From Chloroflexi bacterium UBA6622 (lineage in GTDB: Bacteria; Chloroflexota; UBA11872), in the NCBI GenBank assembly GCA_002433065.1, contig DJHK01000030.1, positions 1-16,782 of the forward strand: a DNA stretch of 16,782 nucleotides, read 5' to 3'. Made by a program: the position numbers and the translations under genes. Every line of letters starts with the position of its first letter. The first letter of the stretch is position 1. The notes under the pieces are model-generated. The model was not told where the DNA came from and ran no database searches. It was given only the letters and a program-made list of their open reading frames with translations. Of this stretch, positions 1 through 8,136 are shown one piece after another.

Positions 1-174
1 TGGCTTGACCGGCGGTTCGTTGGCGAAACACCGATGCTAATACCTGATGTCACACCTGGTGCCCACGTTGTGGAGTTTAGGCAAATGGGTTACCGCGACT
101 GGGCGACCAATGTGAGTGTTGACCCTTCCGAGCAGGCTCGTGTGGCTGCGTCGCTCGACCACGCTCGGCCATGA
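1..174 (+). CDS. PEGA-domain protein, C-terminal fragment
   Basis: Only the last 57 codons lie in the window; the gene begins upstream of base 1. The open frame runs from base 1 to the TGA at 172-174. The visible peptide carries a PEGA-type beta repeat: a short 'V-G-E-T-P' entry, then 'V-T-P-G-A-H-V-V-E-F' and 'M-G-Y-R-D-W'. PEGA repeats occur mostly in surface or cell-envelope proteins, and also as tails on kinases and other multidomain proteins, so the full function cannot be given. The stop overlaps the carA start (ATGA at 171-174), which suggests co-transcription and translational coupling with carAB. A functional link between a PEGA protein and carbamoyl phosphate synthesis is not known to me, so the overlap may reflect compact packing only. 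Confidence 0.75.
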   Translation, partial: WLDRRFVGETPMLIPDVTPGAHVVEFRQMGYRDWATNVSVDPSEQARVAASLDHARP

Positions 175-1322
175 ACGCTGTAATAGCCCTCGAAAACGGA
201 ATCTGGTATCAGGGTACGGCCGCCGGAGCTGCTGGAGTCGTTGCTGGTGAAGTTGTGTTTAACACCAGCATGACTGGTTACCAGGAAATCCTTACCGATC
301 CTTCGTATGCGGGTCAGATTGTGACGATGACCTGTCCCCAGATTGGAAACTATGGAGTGGCTGCCGAAGACACTGAGTCTGGGCGGCCTCAGGTCGCAGG
401 TTTTATCGTCCGAGAAGCCTCCCCAATTGCAAGCAACTGGAGGGCTACCGGCACGTTACGAGATTATTTGGTTGAGCATGGGATTGTGGCTATCGCTGGC
501 ATTGATACACGTGCGTTGACCAGAGTTCTGCGAAACGCAGGGGTCATGCGTGGGGTGATCGCTACGGGGGCAGTCGAACCTGAGGAACTTGTTAGCCAGG
601 CCTTGTCGGTAAAGCCGATGGAAGGTTCGGATCTGGTCTCCACAGTAACTTGCGCTGAACCGTTCGACTGGCCCGTGATAAGTGATAAAGGAGCATGCGA
701 GGCTCTAGAGCCCGATGCTTTTCGCCTGCCGCCTGAACGGCACTCGGACCGCCTCCTTCGCGTTGCTGCTTACGACTTAGGACTCAAGCGCAACATTCTT
801 CGGCGATTTTCGGCATATGGATGTCAGGTGCGTGTGTTTCCGGCTACGACGCCGGCGAAGGACTTGTTGGCTACTAAGCCAGATGGTGTCTTTCTTAGTA
901 ACGGTCCTGGAGACCCGGCTCCGCTGGACTACGCCGTTGCCAACACTAGAGAGGTACTTCAGGCTGGTGTGCCTGTGTTTGGGATTTGTCTTGGACATCA
1001 AGTTCTGGCTCGGGCCTTTGGTGGAACGACCTACAAACTGAAGTTTGGCCATAGGGGAGCAAATCATCCAGTTAAGCAGCTCTCTACTGGTCAAGTTGAG
1101 ATCACCAGTCAGAACCATGGGTTTGCGGTTGATCCAGAATCTCTGCCTGACGATGTGGAAGTGACTCACCTTAATCTTTATGATGGCACTGTTGAGGGGT
1201 TGAGGCATAAACAGCAGGCTGCTTTTTCTGTTCAATACCATCCTGAGGCTTCTCCAGGCCCCCACGATGCTGATTATCTATTCTCCAAGTTCCTTGAGGA
1301 AATGGTGCGTCGTTCTAGGTAG
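171..1322 (+). CDS. carA: Carbamoyl-phosphate synthase, small (glutamine amidotransferase) subunit
   Basis: CarA hydrolyses glutamine and passes ammonia to CarB, which makes carbamoyl phosphate for pyrimidine and arginine synthesis in the cytoplasm. The 383-residue length matches the family (E. coli CarA is 382). Residues 3-130 form the CPSase small-chain domain, with 'M-T-G-Y-Q-E' and 'L-T-D-P-S-Y' near its start. Residues 195-380 are a class I glutamine amidotransferase. The triad is visible: nucleophile C273 in 'G-I-C-L-G-H-Q', and H357 and E359 in 'Q-Y-H-P-E'. The oxyanion-region 'S-N-G-P-G-D-P' is at 243-249. The ATG overlaps the stop of the upstream PEGA gene and no strong Shine-Dalgarno is visible, so translation may depend on coupling. 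carB follows 18 bp later. Confidence 0.98.
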   Translation: MNAVIALENGIWYQGTAAGAAGVVAGEVVFNTSMTGYQEILTDPSYAGQIVTMTCPQIGNYGVAAEDTESGRPQVAGFIVREASPIASNWRATGTLRDYLVEHGIVAIAGIDTRALTRVLRNAGVMRGVIATGAVEPEELVSQALSVKPMEGSDLVSTVTCAEPFDWPVISDKGACEALEPDAFRLPPERHSDRLLRVAAYDLGLKRNILRRFSAYGCQVRVFPATTPAKDLLATKPDGVFLSNGPGDPAPLDYAVANTREVLQAGVPVFGICLGHQVLARAFGGTTYKLKFGHRGANHPVKQLSTGQVEITSQNHGFAVDPESLPDDVEVTHLNLYDGTVEGLRHKQQAAFSVQYHPEASPGPHDADYLFSKFLEEMVRRSR

Positions 1323-1340
1323 AGCGGGGCCCTACTGCAT

Positions 1341-4300
1341 ATGCCACGTCGTACGGACATCTCTCGCATCTTGGTAGTGGGCTCGGGCCCGATACTTATC
1401 GGGCAAGCCTGTGAGTTCGACTATTCAGGCACTCAGGCTTGTAAGGCCTTGCGCGCAGAAGGTCTTGAGGTGGTGCTGGTGAATTCGAATCCGGCAACCA
1501 TCATGACAGATCCAGAGGTGGCTGACCGGACTTATGTGGAACCATTGACATGGGAGGTTCTTCGGTCGGTTATTGAAGTGGAACGCCCTGATGCACTGCT
1601 GCCAACCGTCGGAGGGCAGACGGCGCTCAATTTAGCTGTTGAGCTTGATGCCAACGGGGTGCTCGAAGAATTCGGGGTCTCGCTAATCGGTGCATCTATT
1701 GATGCGATCATGGTTGCTGAAGATCGCCTGAAGTTTCGTGAGGCGATGCAGTCCATCGACGTAGACGTGCCAGAGAGTTCCTACGCGAAATCACTTGATG
1801 AGGCGTTGAAAGTAGTCGAGCGGTTAGGTTTTCCCGCAATCATTAGGCCCTCTTTTACCCTCGGCGGCGTCGGAGGTGGTATCGCTTATAACATCGAGGA
1901 ACTGCGCGAAGTTGTCACTCGGGGAATCGAACTAAGTCCCGTGCATGAAATCCTTATTGAGGAGTCCGTCATTGGTTGGAAGGAGTTCGAGCTTGAGGTG
2001 ATGCGTGACGGAGTAGATAATTTCGTGGTTGTCTGCTCGATTGAGAACATCGACCCAATGGGGGTCCATACCGGTGACAGTATTACTGTAGCCCCAGCGT
2101 TGACCCTTACTGACAAGGAATATCAGCGGATGCGCGATGTCGCCCGCCGTATCATACGTCGTGTCGGTGTCGAAACTGGTGGGTCGAATATCCAGTTTGC
2201 TGTTAATCCGACAGATGGCCGAATGGTAGCCATCGAGATGAATCCTAGGGTGTCGCGCTCTTCAGCCCTTGCTTCAAAAGCAACTGGATTTCCCATAGCG
2301 AAGATTGCTGCTAAGCTCGCCCTCGGCTATCGGCTCGACGAAATCCCCAATGACATTACTAGGCTTACACCGGCGTCTTTCGAGCCAACTATTGATTATG
2401 TGGTCGTTAAGGTCCCCCGTTGGACCTTCGAAAAGTTTCCCCAGGCTGATTGCACTCTAATGACGCAAATGAAGTCTGTTGGGGAAGCAATGGCAATTGG
2501 AAGGACGTTCAAGGAAGCCTTCCTAAAGGGAATTCGGTCACTAGACATTGGCAAGAGCGGCCAACTCTTGAGGCAAGAGGGGACAGATCACGACGATGCG
2601 AAGCTTCAACGTCAACTCATAGTTCCGACACACCGGCGGATGTTTTCTTTGTTTGAAGCACTTCGACGGGGGTGGAGCATCGACCAGGTACATGAGCTGA
2701 CACAGATTGATCGCTGGTTTATTGCACAGTTTGCTGACATTGTGGAATTACAGAAGTCCGCCAGTCTGGTCGGTGCCCGCGAAATTTCGGCAAACTTGAT
2801 GGAAACTTTGAAGAAAACGGGATTTGGCCACGAGGAACTCGGTGAGGCGCTGGGGGTAGACCCGATGGTCATCGACTCTAGGTGCCGCGAATTTGGGTTG
2901 AAACGAGTTTATAAGCGGATTGATACTTGTGCAGCTGAATTTGAATCCTTTACGCCTTATCTTTACGGAACCTACGAGCAGGAATGTGAGTCAGCCCCTA
3001 CCAGCGTGGACAAGGTAGTTATTCTCGGTTCTGGGCCAAACCGCATCGGACAGGGCATCGAATTTGACTATTGTTGCTGTCATGCAGCATTTGCGCTCAA
3101 GGAGGCTGGGCTAGAGACGATAATGGTCAACTGTAATCCTGAAACAGTTTCGACCGACTATGACTCAGTCGACCGGCTTTATTTTGAGCCTCTTACGCTT
3201 GAAGATGTTTCGGCTGTCATCGAGACAGAGCGAGCTGCCGGTGGCAATGTTTCTTGCATCGTCCAGTTCGGGGGCCAGACTCCACTGAAATTGGCCCTCG
3301 GGTTGCAGCAGACTGGTGTTACGATTCTAGGAACCCCCCCAGACTCAATCGATTTAGCTGAAGACCGCAAGCGATTTGCATCGTTGCTTTGGGAACTTGG
3401 TATTCCTCAGGCCCCAAGTGGGGTGGCTACCTCTCGGCAGGAGGCGCGAGAGGTAGCTTCGGGGATTAGCTATCCCTTGGTAGTCCGGCCTTCGTACGTG
3501 CTGGGTGGCCGAGCGATGGCTATTGTCTATGATGCAGCAGCACTTGATCGCTATATGACTGAAGCGGTTGATGCATCCCCAGAGCATCCAGTGCTAATCG
3601 ATAAATTTCTGGAGGATGCTTTCGAACTCGATGTTGACGCGGTGGCTGATTCCACTGGCGCGGTCGTAATCGGGGGGGTTATGGAGCACATCGAGGAGGC
3701 TGGTATTCATTCAGGTGATAGCTCTTGCGTGGTTCCTCCCTATCTGGTTCCAGAAAACCATCTGGTGACTATTCGGGACTACACCCGTCGAGTGGCCCGA
3801 GCACTTAAAGTAGTCGGGCTTGTTAATGCTCAGTTTGCCATCAAGGACGACACAGTCTACGTGCTTGAGGTCAATCCGCGTGCGTCTCGTACGGTCCCAT
3901 ACCTGTCGAAGGCGACAGGGGTGCCCCTCGCGAAGGTTGCAGCCCAAGTAATGGCTGGTAAGACACTTGCCGGTATGGGCTTGATTGATGACTTAGAAGT
4001 TTCCGGTGTGTTTGTCAAGGCCCCGGTGTTTCCATTCGTGCGATTTCCAGGTGTAGACACCATCTTGGGGCCTGAGATGAAATCTACTGGTGAGGTTATG
4101 GGCGGGGCTGCTACTTTCGGTTCGGCCTATGCGAAGGCCCAGTTGGCAGCTGGGCAGCGGCTTCCCAATAAAGGAACGGCATTTATTAGCGTCAATAATG
4201 ATGACAAGGCTAACGTGGTTCCGATCGCCAGAGATTTGGCTGGACTGGGTTTTTCTCTCTTGGCTACCCATGGGACTGCCGCCTATTTGAGGGCGCACGG

Positions 4301-4577
4301 GCTAGATATTGAACCGGTTTACAAGGTTAATGAGGGGCGTCCTCATATTGCTGATCGACTGCTTAGCCGGGAGATTGATCTTGTTGTCAACACTCCGCTT
4401 GGGCGGGAGTCGTTCTTCGACGACCGTACTCTGCGGCGTATAGCGACGATGCTGGGAGTGCCATGTGTCACAACTCTGACCGGTGCAGCAGCTACTGTGA
4501 GTGCGATCCGCTCGCTTCGGGATGAGGAATTAGGAGTTCGGCCACTGCAGGAATACCATGCCTCACTGACCTCTTAG
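1341..4577 (+). CDS. carB: Carbamoyl-phosphate synthase, large subunit
   Basis: CarB uses two ATP, bicarbonate and ammonia from CarA to make carbamoyl phosphate. At 1078 residues it is full length (E. coli is 1073). The internal duplication is clear: the N-terminal synthetase half opens with 'G-S-G-P-I-L-I-G' near residue 14, and the second half with 'G-S-G-P-N-R-I-G' near 563. Each half carries an ATP-grasp fold with a metal-binding 'E-M-N-P-R' or 'E-V-N-P-R' signature. Residues about 400-555 are the oligomerisation linker. From about 940 to the end is the MGS-like allosteric domain, which binds effectors such as UMP and ornithine in enterobacteria. It follows carA by 18 bp, so the two are an operon. 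No convincing terminator hairpin is visible in the 55 bp before the convergent mazG. Confidence 0.98.
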   Translation: MPRRTDISRILVVGSGPILIGQACEFDYSGTQACKALRAEGLEVVLVNSNPATIMTDPEVADRTYVEPLTWEVLRSVIEVERPDALLPTVGGQTALNLAVELDANGVLEEFGVSLIGASIDAIMVAEDRLKFREAMQSIDVDVPESSYAKSLDEALKVVERLGFPAIIRPSFTLGGVGGGIAYNIEELREVVTRGIELSPVHEILIEESVIGWKEFELEVMRDGVDNFVVVCSIENIDPMGVHTGDSITVAPALTLTDKEYQRMRDVARRIIRRVGVETGGSNIQFAVNPTDGRMVAIEMNPRVSRSSALASKATGFPIAKIAAKLALGYRLDEIPNDITRLTPASFEPTIDYVVVKVPRWTFEKFPQADCTLMTQMKSVGEAMAIGRTFKEAFLKGIRSLDIGKSGQLLRQEGTDHDDAKLQRQLIVPTHRRMFSLFEALRRGWSIDQVHELTQIDRWFIAQFADIVELQKSASLVGAREISANLMETLKKTGFGHEELGEALGVDPMVIDSRCREFGLKRVYKRIDTCAAEFESFTPYLYGTYEQECESAPTSVDKVVILGSGPNRIGQGIEFDYCCCHAAFALKEAGLETIMVNCNPETVSTDYDSVDRLYFEPLTLEDVSAVIETERAAGGNVSCIVQFGGQTPLKLALGLQQTGVTILGTPPDSIDLAEDRKRFASLLWELGIPQAPSGVATSRQEAREVASGISYPLVVRPSYVLGGRAMAIVYDAAALDRYMTEAVDASPEHPVLIDKFLEDAFELDVDAVADSTGAVVIGGVMEHIEEAGIHSGDSSCVVPPYLVPENHLVTIRDYTRRVARALKVVGLVNAQFAIKDDTVYVLEVNPRASRTVPYLSKATGVPLAKVAAQVMAGKTLAGMGLIDDLEVSGVFVKAPVFPFVRFPGVDTILGPEMKSTGEVMGGAATFGSAYAKAQLAAGQRLPNKGTAFISVNNDDKANVVPIARDLAGLGFSLLATHGTAAYLRAHGLDIEPVYKVNEGRPHIADRLLSREIDLVVNTPLGRESFFDDRTLRRIATMLGVPCVTTLTGAAATVSAIRSLRDEELGVRPLQEYHASLTS

Positions 4578-4632
4578 CCGCCTATCGAATTGTGACCGAC
4601 TCATCGGGAAAACATATGATTTGGCAGGGTAT

Positions 4633-5478
4633 TTAGGGCGAAGGTTCGGCATCTTTTACAGCTTTCCACTCCAACTCTAGGTCGTCGGTCGTTGCCGCCT
4701 CCAGTGTACATTTCCTTTTTGCGAGTTGTTGTTCGACAGCACTGAAACGGCGGATAAATTTTTGATTCGCTGAATGTAACGCTGATTCAGGGTCGACTTT
4801 GAGTTTGCGGGCCAGGTTGGCGATCGTGAAGAGTAGATCTCCTAGTTCTTCCTCGATATGAGTCCGATCCTCAGAGGTTATCGCGTGATCCAATTCCGCC
4901 ATCTCTTCGTTCACCTTGTCGATGACGTCATTGACGGTTTTCCAGTCGAAGCCAACTCTGGCTGTGCGGTTGCCGATGCGAGACGCTCGTAGCAGCGAGG
5001 GCAAAGCTTTTGGTATCCCGTCCAATAGTGTGGTGAGCTCGGATCCACCCCGTTCTTCGGTTTTGATCCGATCCCACTGTTCACTTACTTCGGTGGGTGT
5101 GAGTTCACGGAACGTCCCGAGTTTGTGGTCGCCGAAGACGTGGGGATGGCGGCGAATTAATTTTTCGATGATAGCGTTGGTGGCATCGACGATAGTTAAC
5201 TGGTTCGTTTCAGCACAGACTTGGGCGACAAAGACCACTTCAAGTAGTAGATCGCCGAGTTCCTCACACAAGGCCGCCGGGTCATCGAGGCTCATTGCTT
5301 CGACTACCTCGTACGCCTCTTCCAAAACAAATGGACGAAGGGACGCCAAAGTCTGTTCACGGTCCCAGGCGCAGCCGTTCGGGGAACGAAGAGTGCGCAT
5401 GATCTGAATAAGTCGGTCGAACCGGTCCCCTGCCGAGTGGGTGGGTGTTGGGCTATTGGGAGAAGGGGCCTTAGTCAT
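4633..5478 (-). CDS. mazG: MazG nucleoside triphosphate pyrophosphohydrolase
   Basis: MazG hydrolyses (d)NTPs to NMP and pyrophosphate; in E. coli it also affects ppGpp levels and pool sanitation. The 281-residue protein has the full-length two-domain layout. Domain 1 shows the Mg-binding pattern EExxE at 53-57 and E-L-G-D at 73-76. Domain 2 repeats it with EExxE at 191-195 and E-L-G-D at 211-214. 'G-C-A-W-D-R-E-Q-T' at 35-43 corresponds to the family 'CPWD..QT' signature with an alanine in place of the usual proline. The start ATG at 5478 lacks a clear Shine-Dalgarno. It is convergent with carB and divergent from the DUF1844 gene across a 48 bp spacer. No toxin-antitoxin pair (mazEF) is adjacent, so this is the housekeeping form. 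Confidence 0.96.
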   Translation of the reverse strand: MTKAPSPNSPTPTHSAGDRFDRLIQIMRTLRSPNGCAWDREQTLASLRPFVLEEAYEVVEAMSLDDPAALCEELGDLLLEVVFVAQVCAETNQLTIVDATNAIIEKLIRRHPHVFGDHKLGTFRELTPTEVSEQWDRIKTEERGGSELTTLLDGIPKALPSLLRASRIGNRTARVGFDWKTVNDVIDKVNEEMAELDHAITSEDRTHIEEELGDLLFTIANLARKLKVDPESALHSANQKFIRRFSAVEQQLAKRKCTLEAATTDDLELEWKAVKDAEPSP

Positions 5479-5514
5479 TAAGGAACAGTCTATATCTATA
5501 TGCTAGCATCGGCT

Positions 5515-5521
5515 GAGGAGG
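5515..5521 (+). promoter_or_regulatory. Ribosome binding site deciding the DUF1844 start
   Basis: GAGGAGG lies 5 nt before the GTG at 5527, ideal spacing, and lies inside the reading frame that would begin at the upstream ATG (5500). This favours the shorter protein. Confidence 0.7.
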
Positions 5522-5526
5522 TAGGT

Positions 5527-5805
5527 GTGAGTGCACGCCCGGAGATCTCGTTCAACGCGTTGGTCGTGTCACTTGCGACTTCTGCAGCTGTGCATCTTGG
5601 CGACGTCGTTGATTCGTCGTCTGGTAAACGACAGTCTCCGAACATAGAGGCAGCCGGCCATATGCTTGACCTACTGGTGGTACTCGCAGATAAGACTAAA
5701 GGTAACTTGACACCTGGTGAGGAAGTGTTTCTCACCCGCGTGCTGAAGGAACTTCGCATGCGCTACGCTGAGGCTTGTAATTCAGGAGGTTCGGCCACTC
5801 CATGA
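5527..5805 (+). CDS. DUF1844 domain protein
   Basis: A 92-residue protein matching the DUF1844 family, which is short, widespread in Acidobacteriota and Deltaproteobacteria-type genomes, and of unknown function. Typical family traits are visible: 'F-N-A-L-V-V-S-L-A-T-S-A' near the start, a 'V-H-L-G' turn at about residues 22-25, then a helical C-terminal half with 'D-K-T-K-G-N-L-T' followed by 'E-E' and 'L-K-E-L-R'. I chose the GTG at 5527 because a strong GAGGAGG (5515-5521) sits 5 nt upstream. An in-frame ATG at 5500 gives a 101-residue form but lacks a well-spaced ribosome binding site. It diverges from mazG and is followed 58 bp later by the metallo-hydrolase gene, with which it may be co-transcribed. 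Confidence 0.88.
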   Translation: MSARPEISFNALVVSLATSAAVHLGDVVDSSSGKRQSPNIEAAGHMLDLLVVLADKTKGNLTPGEEVFLTRVLKELRMRYAEACNSGGSATP

Positions 5806-5863
5806 AGTTCTTTATGTCAGGTCACTCCATCTGAGCTGGTGTCGGCTAGCTAATGGGATACTG

Positions 5864-6631
5864 ATGATGCGTGTTACTTTTCTCGGGACAGGAACCTCTT
5901 CTGGTATTCCTGTCGTTGGTTGTGATTGTTCTACATGCAGGTCAGATGACCCGCATGATCGCCGGTTGCGGCCGTCTGTTTTCTTGGAACTCTCAGATGC
6001 TACTCGTGTGCTAATCGACACCACGCCTGATTTTCGGTCGCAGGCACTCAGATTCGGACTGACTGGTCTCGATCTCATTCTCTTTACCCACTATCACGCA
6101 GATCACATTATGGGTCTTGACGATGTAAGGCCTTTCAATTTCTTTCAGAAAAGCGTGATCCCTTGTCTGGGTGACGCCTCGACTCTAGCGGCCTTACGCC
6201 GCGTCTTTGCCTATGTCTGGGATCCTGCAACTCCCAAGGGTGGGGGCCTTCCGCAGCTGCGTCTTCTCGAGATCGCCGGTCGTTTCTCGGTTGGCTGTGT
6301 TGAGGTAGTTCCGGTACCGCTTCTCCACGGTGCACATCCAATTCTTGGCTATAGATTGGGCGATTTCGCCTATTTAACGGACTGTAGCGAGATACCGTCG
6401 TCGTCATGGCCACTGCTAGACCAGCTGGACGTGCTGGTTCTTGATGCGTTGCGGCATCGGCCGCATCCGACACACCTGTCACTGGATCAGGCAATTGAAA
6501 TAGCAGCACGGGTCGGCGCCCGTCGAACCTACTTCACTCATATGTGTCACCATTTGCCTCACGCGGAAACGTGTGCGTCGCTGCCGCCTGGTGTGACACT
6601 CGCGCATGACGGGCTGATCATAGACTGTTAG
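5864..6631 (+). CDS. PhnP-like metallo-beta-lactamase-fold phosphodiesterase
   Basis: A 255-residue metallo-beta-lactamase-fold hydrolase of the PhnP-like subfamily; PhnP itself opens cyclic phosphoribosyl phosphates. The catalytic metal signature H-x-H-x-D-H is at residues 76-81 (H76, H78, D80, H81). Later ligand candidates are H155 in 'L-L-H-G', D173 in 'L-T-D-C' and H226 in 'F-T-H'. 'G-C-D-C-S-T-C' near residue 20 gives C20, C22 and C25, which with a C-terminal His (about 229-230) match the structural zinc site known in E. coli PhnP. No phosphonate (phn) genes are nearby, so the substrate is open and cyclic phosphate cleanup is only an inference. The start could be either of the two tandem ATGs at 5864 or 5867, with a weak GGGA upstream. 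Confidence 0.92.
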   Translation: MMRVTFLGTGTSSGIPVVGCDCSTCRSDDPHDRRLRPSVFLELSDATRVLIDTTPDFRSQALRFGLTGLDLILFTHYHADHIMGLDDVRPFNFFQKSVIPCLGDASTLAALRRVFAYVWDPATPKGGGLPQLRLLEIAGRFSVGCVEVVPVPLLHGAHPILGYRLGDFAYLTDCSEIPSSSWPLLDQLDVLVLDALRHRPHPTHLSLDQAIEIAARVGARRTYFTHMCHHLPHAETCASLPPGVTLAHDGLIIDC

Positions 6632-7074
6632 CATATGACTATTCGGACGCCGACTTGAATCCAGCAAAATTCTCTTCTAGCGGACTAGTGTCAAAAGTGT
6701 ATCTGTTCACACGGATGCTGCTGTTCACCCGCTCTGTGTGGTGGTGAGTGTTCCGCCAAGCGGTCTCTTCAGAGGCTAGGACATCGGGGCTTAGGTTGAC
6801 CTTTTGCCTTGGCAGGTTCTGGCACGGACCTGTTCGGGTTCGTGAGAGCTTTGGGGCTGTCTGGGTGCTCCCGATTACATGCTGGCAATGAATAGAATTT
6901 AGGAGGTCAGAGCACCGTCCTGGATTCTTGGTTATGGCCAGTGTTTTGGCACGTTTCATCGCGCCGAAAAACCTGAATCGACCGTCTGCCATTGCTGTGG
7001 AGCGGTTGTTGTTGCAGTTTATGTTTACTTTTGTCCAGGCGCTGTTTGTATCCCTTTCGGGTCGCTGACCGGAT
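6632..7074. other. 443 bp intergenic stretch upstream of ribF, no supported gene
   Basis: I find no reading frame here with both a ribosome binding site and recognisable protein features. Visible structure is limited. An 8-bp direct repeat CTGTTCAC occurs at 6703-6710 and 6721-6728, 18 bp apart. A small hairpin at 6813-6832 has a 7-bp stem including one T-G wobble and a 6-nt loop. An AGGAGG at 6901-6906 is not followed by a start codon at usable distance. A 44-codon open frame (6934-7068) has no ribosome binding site. The FMN riboswitch expected before some riboflavin genes is not recognisable. It may hold the ribF promoter or a decayed gene. Confidence 0.6.
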
Positions 7075-8064
7075 ATGATTGGTGGTCGGTCGATGACGCA
7101 CGAAAGCATTCAGCATAGCCGGGTCCGGAGTATCTATTTTCCGGGTGACAGTGTGCCTCCGTCTTGGCACCAGCCTGTTTTGGCACTCGGCAATTTCGAC
7201 GGATTACACCGAGGACATGCAAAGCTCTTCGCTCAGGTTCGTCGACGCGCTGATGAAGCTAAGGTTAAAGCTGTTGCCCTCACCTTTGATCCCCACCCGT
7301 CTAGGATACTGCGTCCGGAGAAGGCACCAACGCTACTAATGAGCAGCTCACAAAAGCTTTCTGCGCTCGCTGACGCTGGTATGGATGGAATAGCGGTCGT
7401 CCGGTTTACTCTCGAGCTGTCTCAGTGGCAGCCTGAGGTGTTTGTACGTAATGTTCTTGTTGAATGGTTGCGGGTTGGGGAGGTCTGGGTAGGGACGAAT
7501 TTTCTGTTTGGGCATGAACGTGCTGGAAATTTCTCTTTGCTACGCTTGCTTGGAGCACGGTACGGGTTTAGGGCCGGAAAGATCGATCCAGTCCGTTATA
7601 GAGACTTTGTTGTTAGCAGCACTAGAGTTCGCCGGCTCGTATCTGAAGGACGAGTTGACGAGGCTGGTGCCTTACTTGGACATCATTACACTCTTGAGGG
7701 GAGGGTGGTTCGTGGGGATGGTCGAGGGCGAAAAATTGGATTTCCTACGGTTAACCTTTCGACGAAAAACAACCTATTTCCACCGAATGGCGTCTACGTT
7801 ACCGCCGTGTTGGTTGGAGAAGTTATTCATTCGGCTGTGACTAATGTCGGTGTTAGACCAACGTTCGGTACTGCCGATGATAAGCCCGTGGTTGAATCTC
7901 ATCTACTGGACTTCGACCAGGACCTGTATGATACCGAGATCCGCGTGGCATTCATTCAACGTCTTCGGGAAGAGCGGGCGTTTTCGAGTGTTCTGGCCTT
8001 GCAAGAGCAGATTCGACTGGACGCTGAGCAAGCCCGGGAACTGTTTAAACAGATTTCACTGTAG
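7075..8064 (+). CDS. ribF: Bifunctional riboflavin kinase / FAD synthetase
   Basis: RibF phosphorylates riboflavin to FMN and adenylylates FMN to FAD. The 329-residue protein has both domains. The N-terminal FAD synthetase domain shows the nucleotidyltransferase signature 'G-N-F-D-G-L-H-R-G-H' at 39-48, 'F-D-P-H-P' at 71-75, and 'S-S-T-R-V-R' at 181-186. The C-terminal riboflavin kinase domain, from about 203, carries 'G-F-P-T-V-N' at 222-227 (the Thr and Asn bind Mg-ATP), 'N-V-G-V-R-P-T-F' at 257-264 and the catalytic-base candidate E274 in 'V-E-S-H'. The start is uncertain: ATG at 7075 or ATG at 7093; neither has a strong ribosome binding site. cysS begins about 70 bp downstream on the same strand. 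Confidence 0.97.
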   Translation: MIGGRSMTHESIQHSRVRSIYFPGDSVPPSWHQPVLALGNFDGLHRGHAKLFAQVRRRADEAKVKAVALTFDPHPSRILRPEKAPTLLMSSSQKLSALADAGMDGIAVVRFTLELSQWQPEVFVRNVLVEWLRVGEVWVGTNFLFGHERAGNFSLLRLLGARYGFRAGKIDPVRYRDFVVSSTRVRRLVSEGRVDEAGALLGHHYTLEGRVVRGDGRGRKIGFPTVNLSTKNNLFPPNGVYVTAVLVGEVIHSAVTNVGVRPTFGTADDKPVVESHLLDFDQDLYDTEIRVAFIQRLREERAFSSVLALQEQIRLDAEQARELFKQISL

Positions 8065-8136
8065 AATGCTCACCATTGCGAACTGGCTCATGTCTTGCCT
8101 TGGATCCGTCGGCCAAACCTTCACCCCTTTGCGTCC

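Noticed and set aside
777..1265. 162-codon minus-strand frame inside carA, and similar frames opposite carB, cysS and the metallo-hydrolase gene
   Set aside because: These are antisense shadows of strongly supported genes, without their own start signals or domains.
5802..5834. Tiny frame after the DUF1844 gene with AGGAGG about 13 nt upstream
   Set aside because: Only 10 codons, overlapping the DUF1844 stop; spacing is too long and no conserved feature is evident.
6934..7068. 44-codon frame ending just before ribF
   Set aside because: No ribosome binding site; the nearby AGGAGG (6901-6906) is too far and unpaired with a start codon.
6632..7074. FMN (RFN) riboswitch before ribF
   Set aside because: The highly conserved RFN sequence blocks are not present in the leader.
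6639..7109. 156-codon minus-strand frame upstream of ribF
   Set aside because: It overlaps the ribF start, lacks a ribosome binding site and reads as low-complexity polar residues with no domain or hydrophobic core pattern.
8095..8136. TTG start at 8095 for cysS
   Set aside because: The 14 extra residues are not part of the family, which normally begins at the 'L-Y-N-T-L' segment; ATG 8137 fits.
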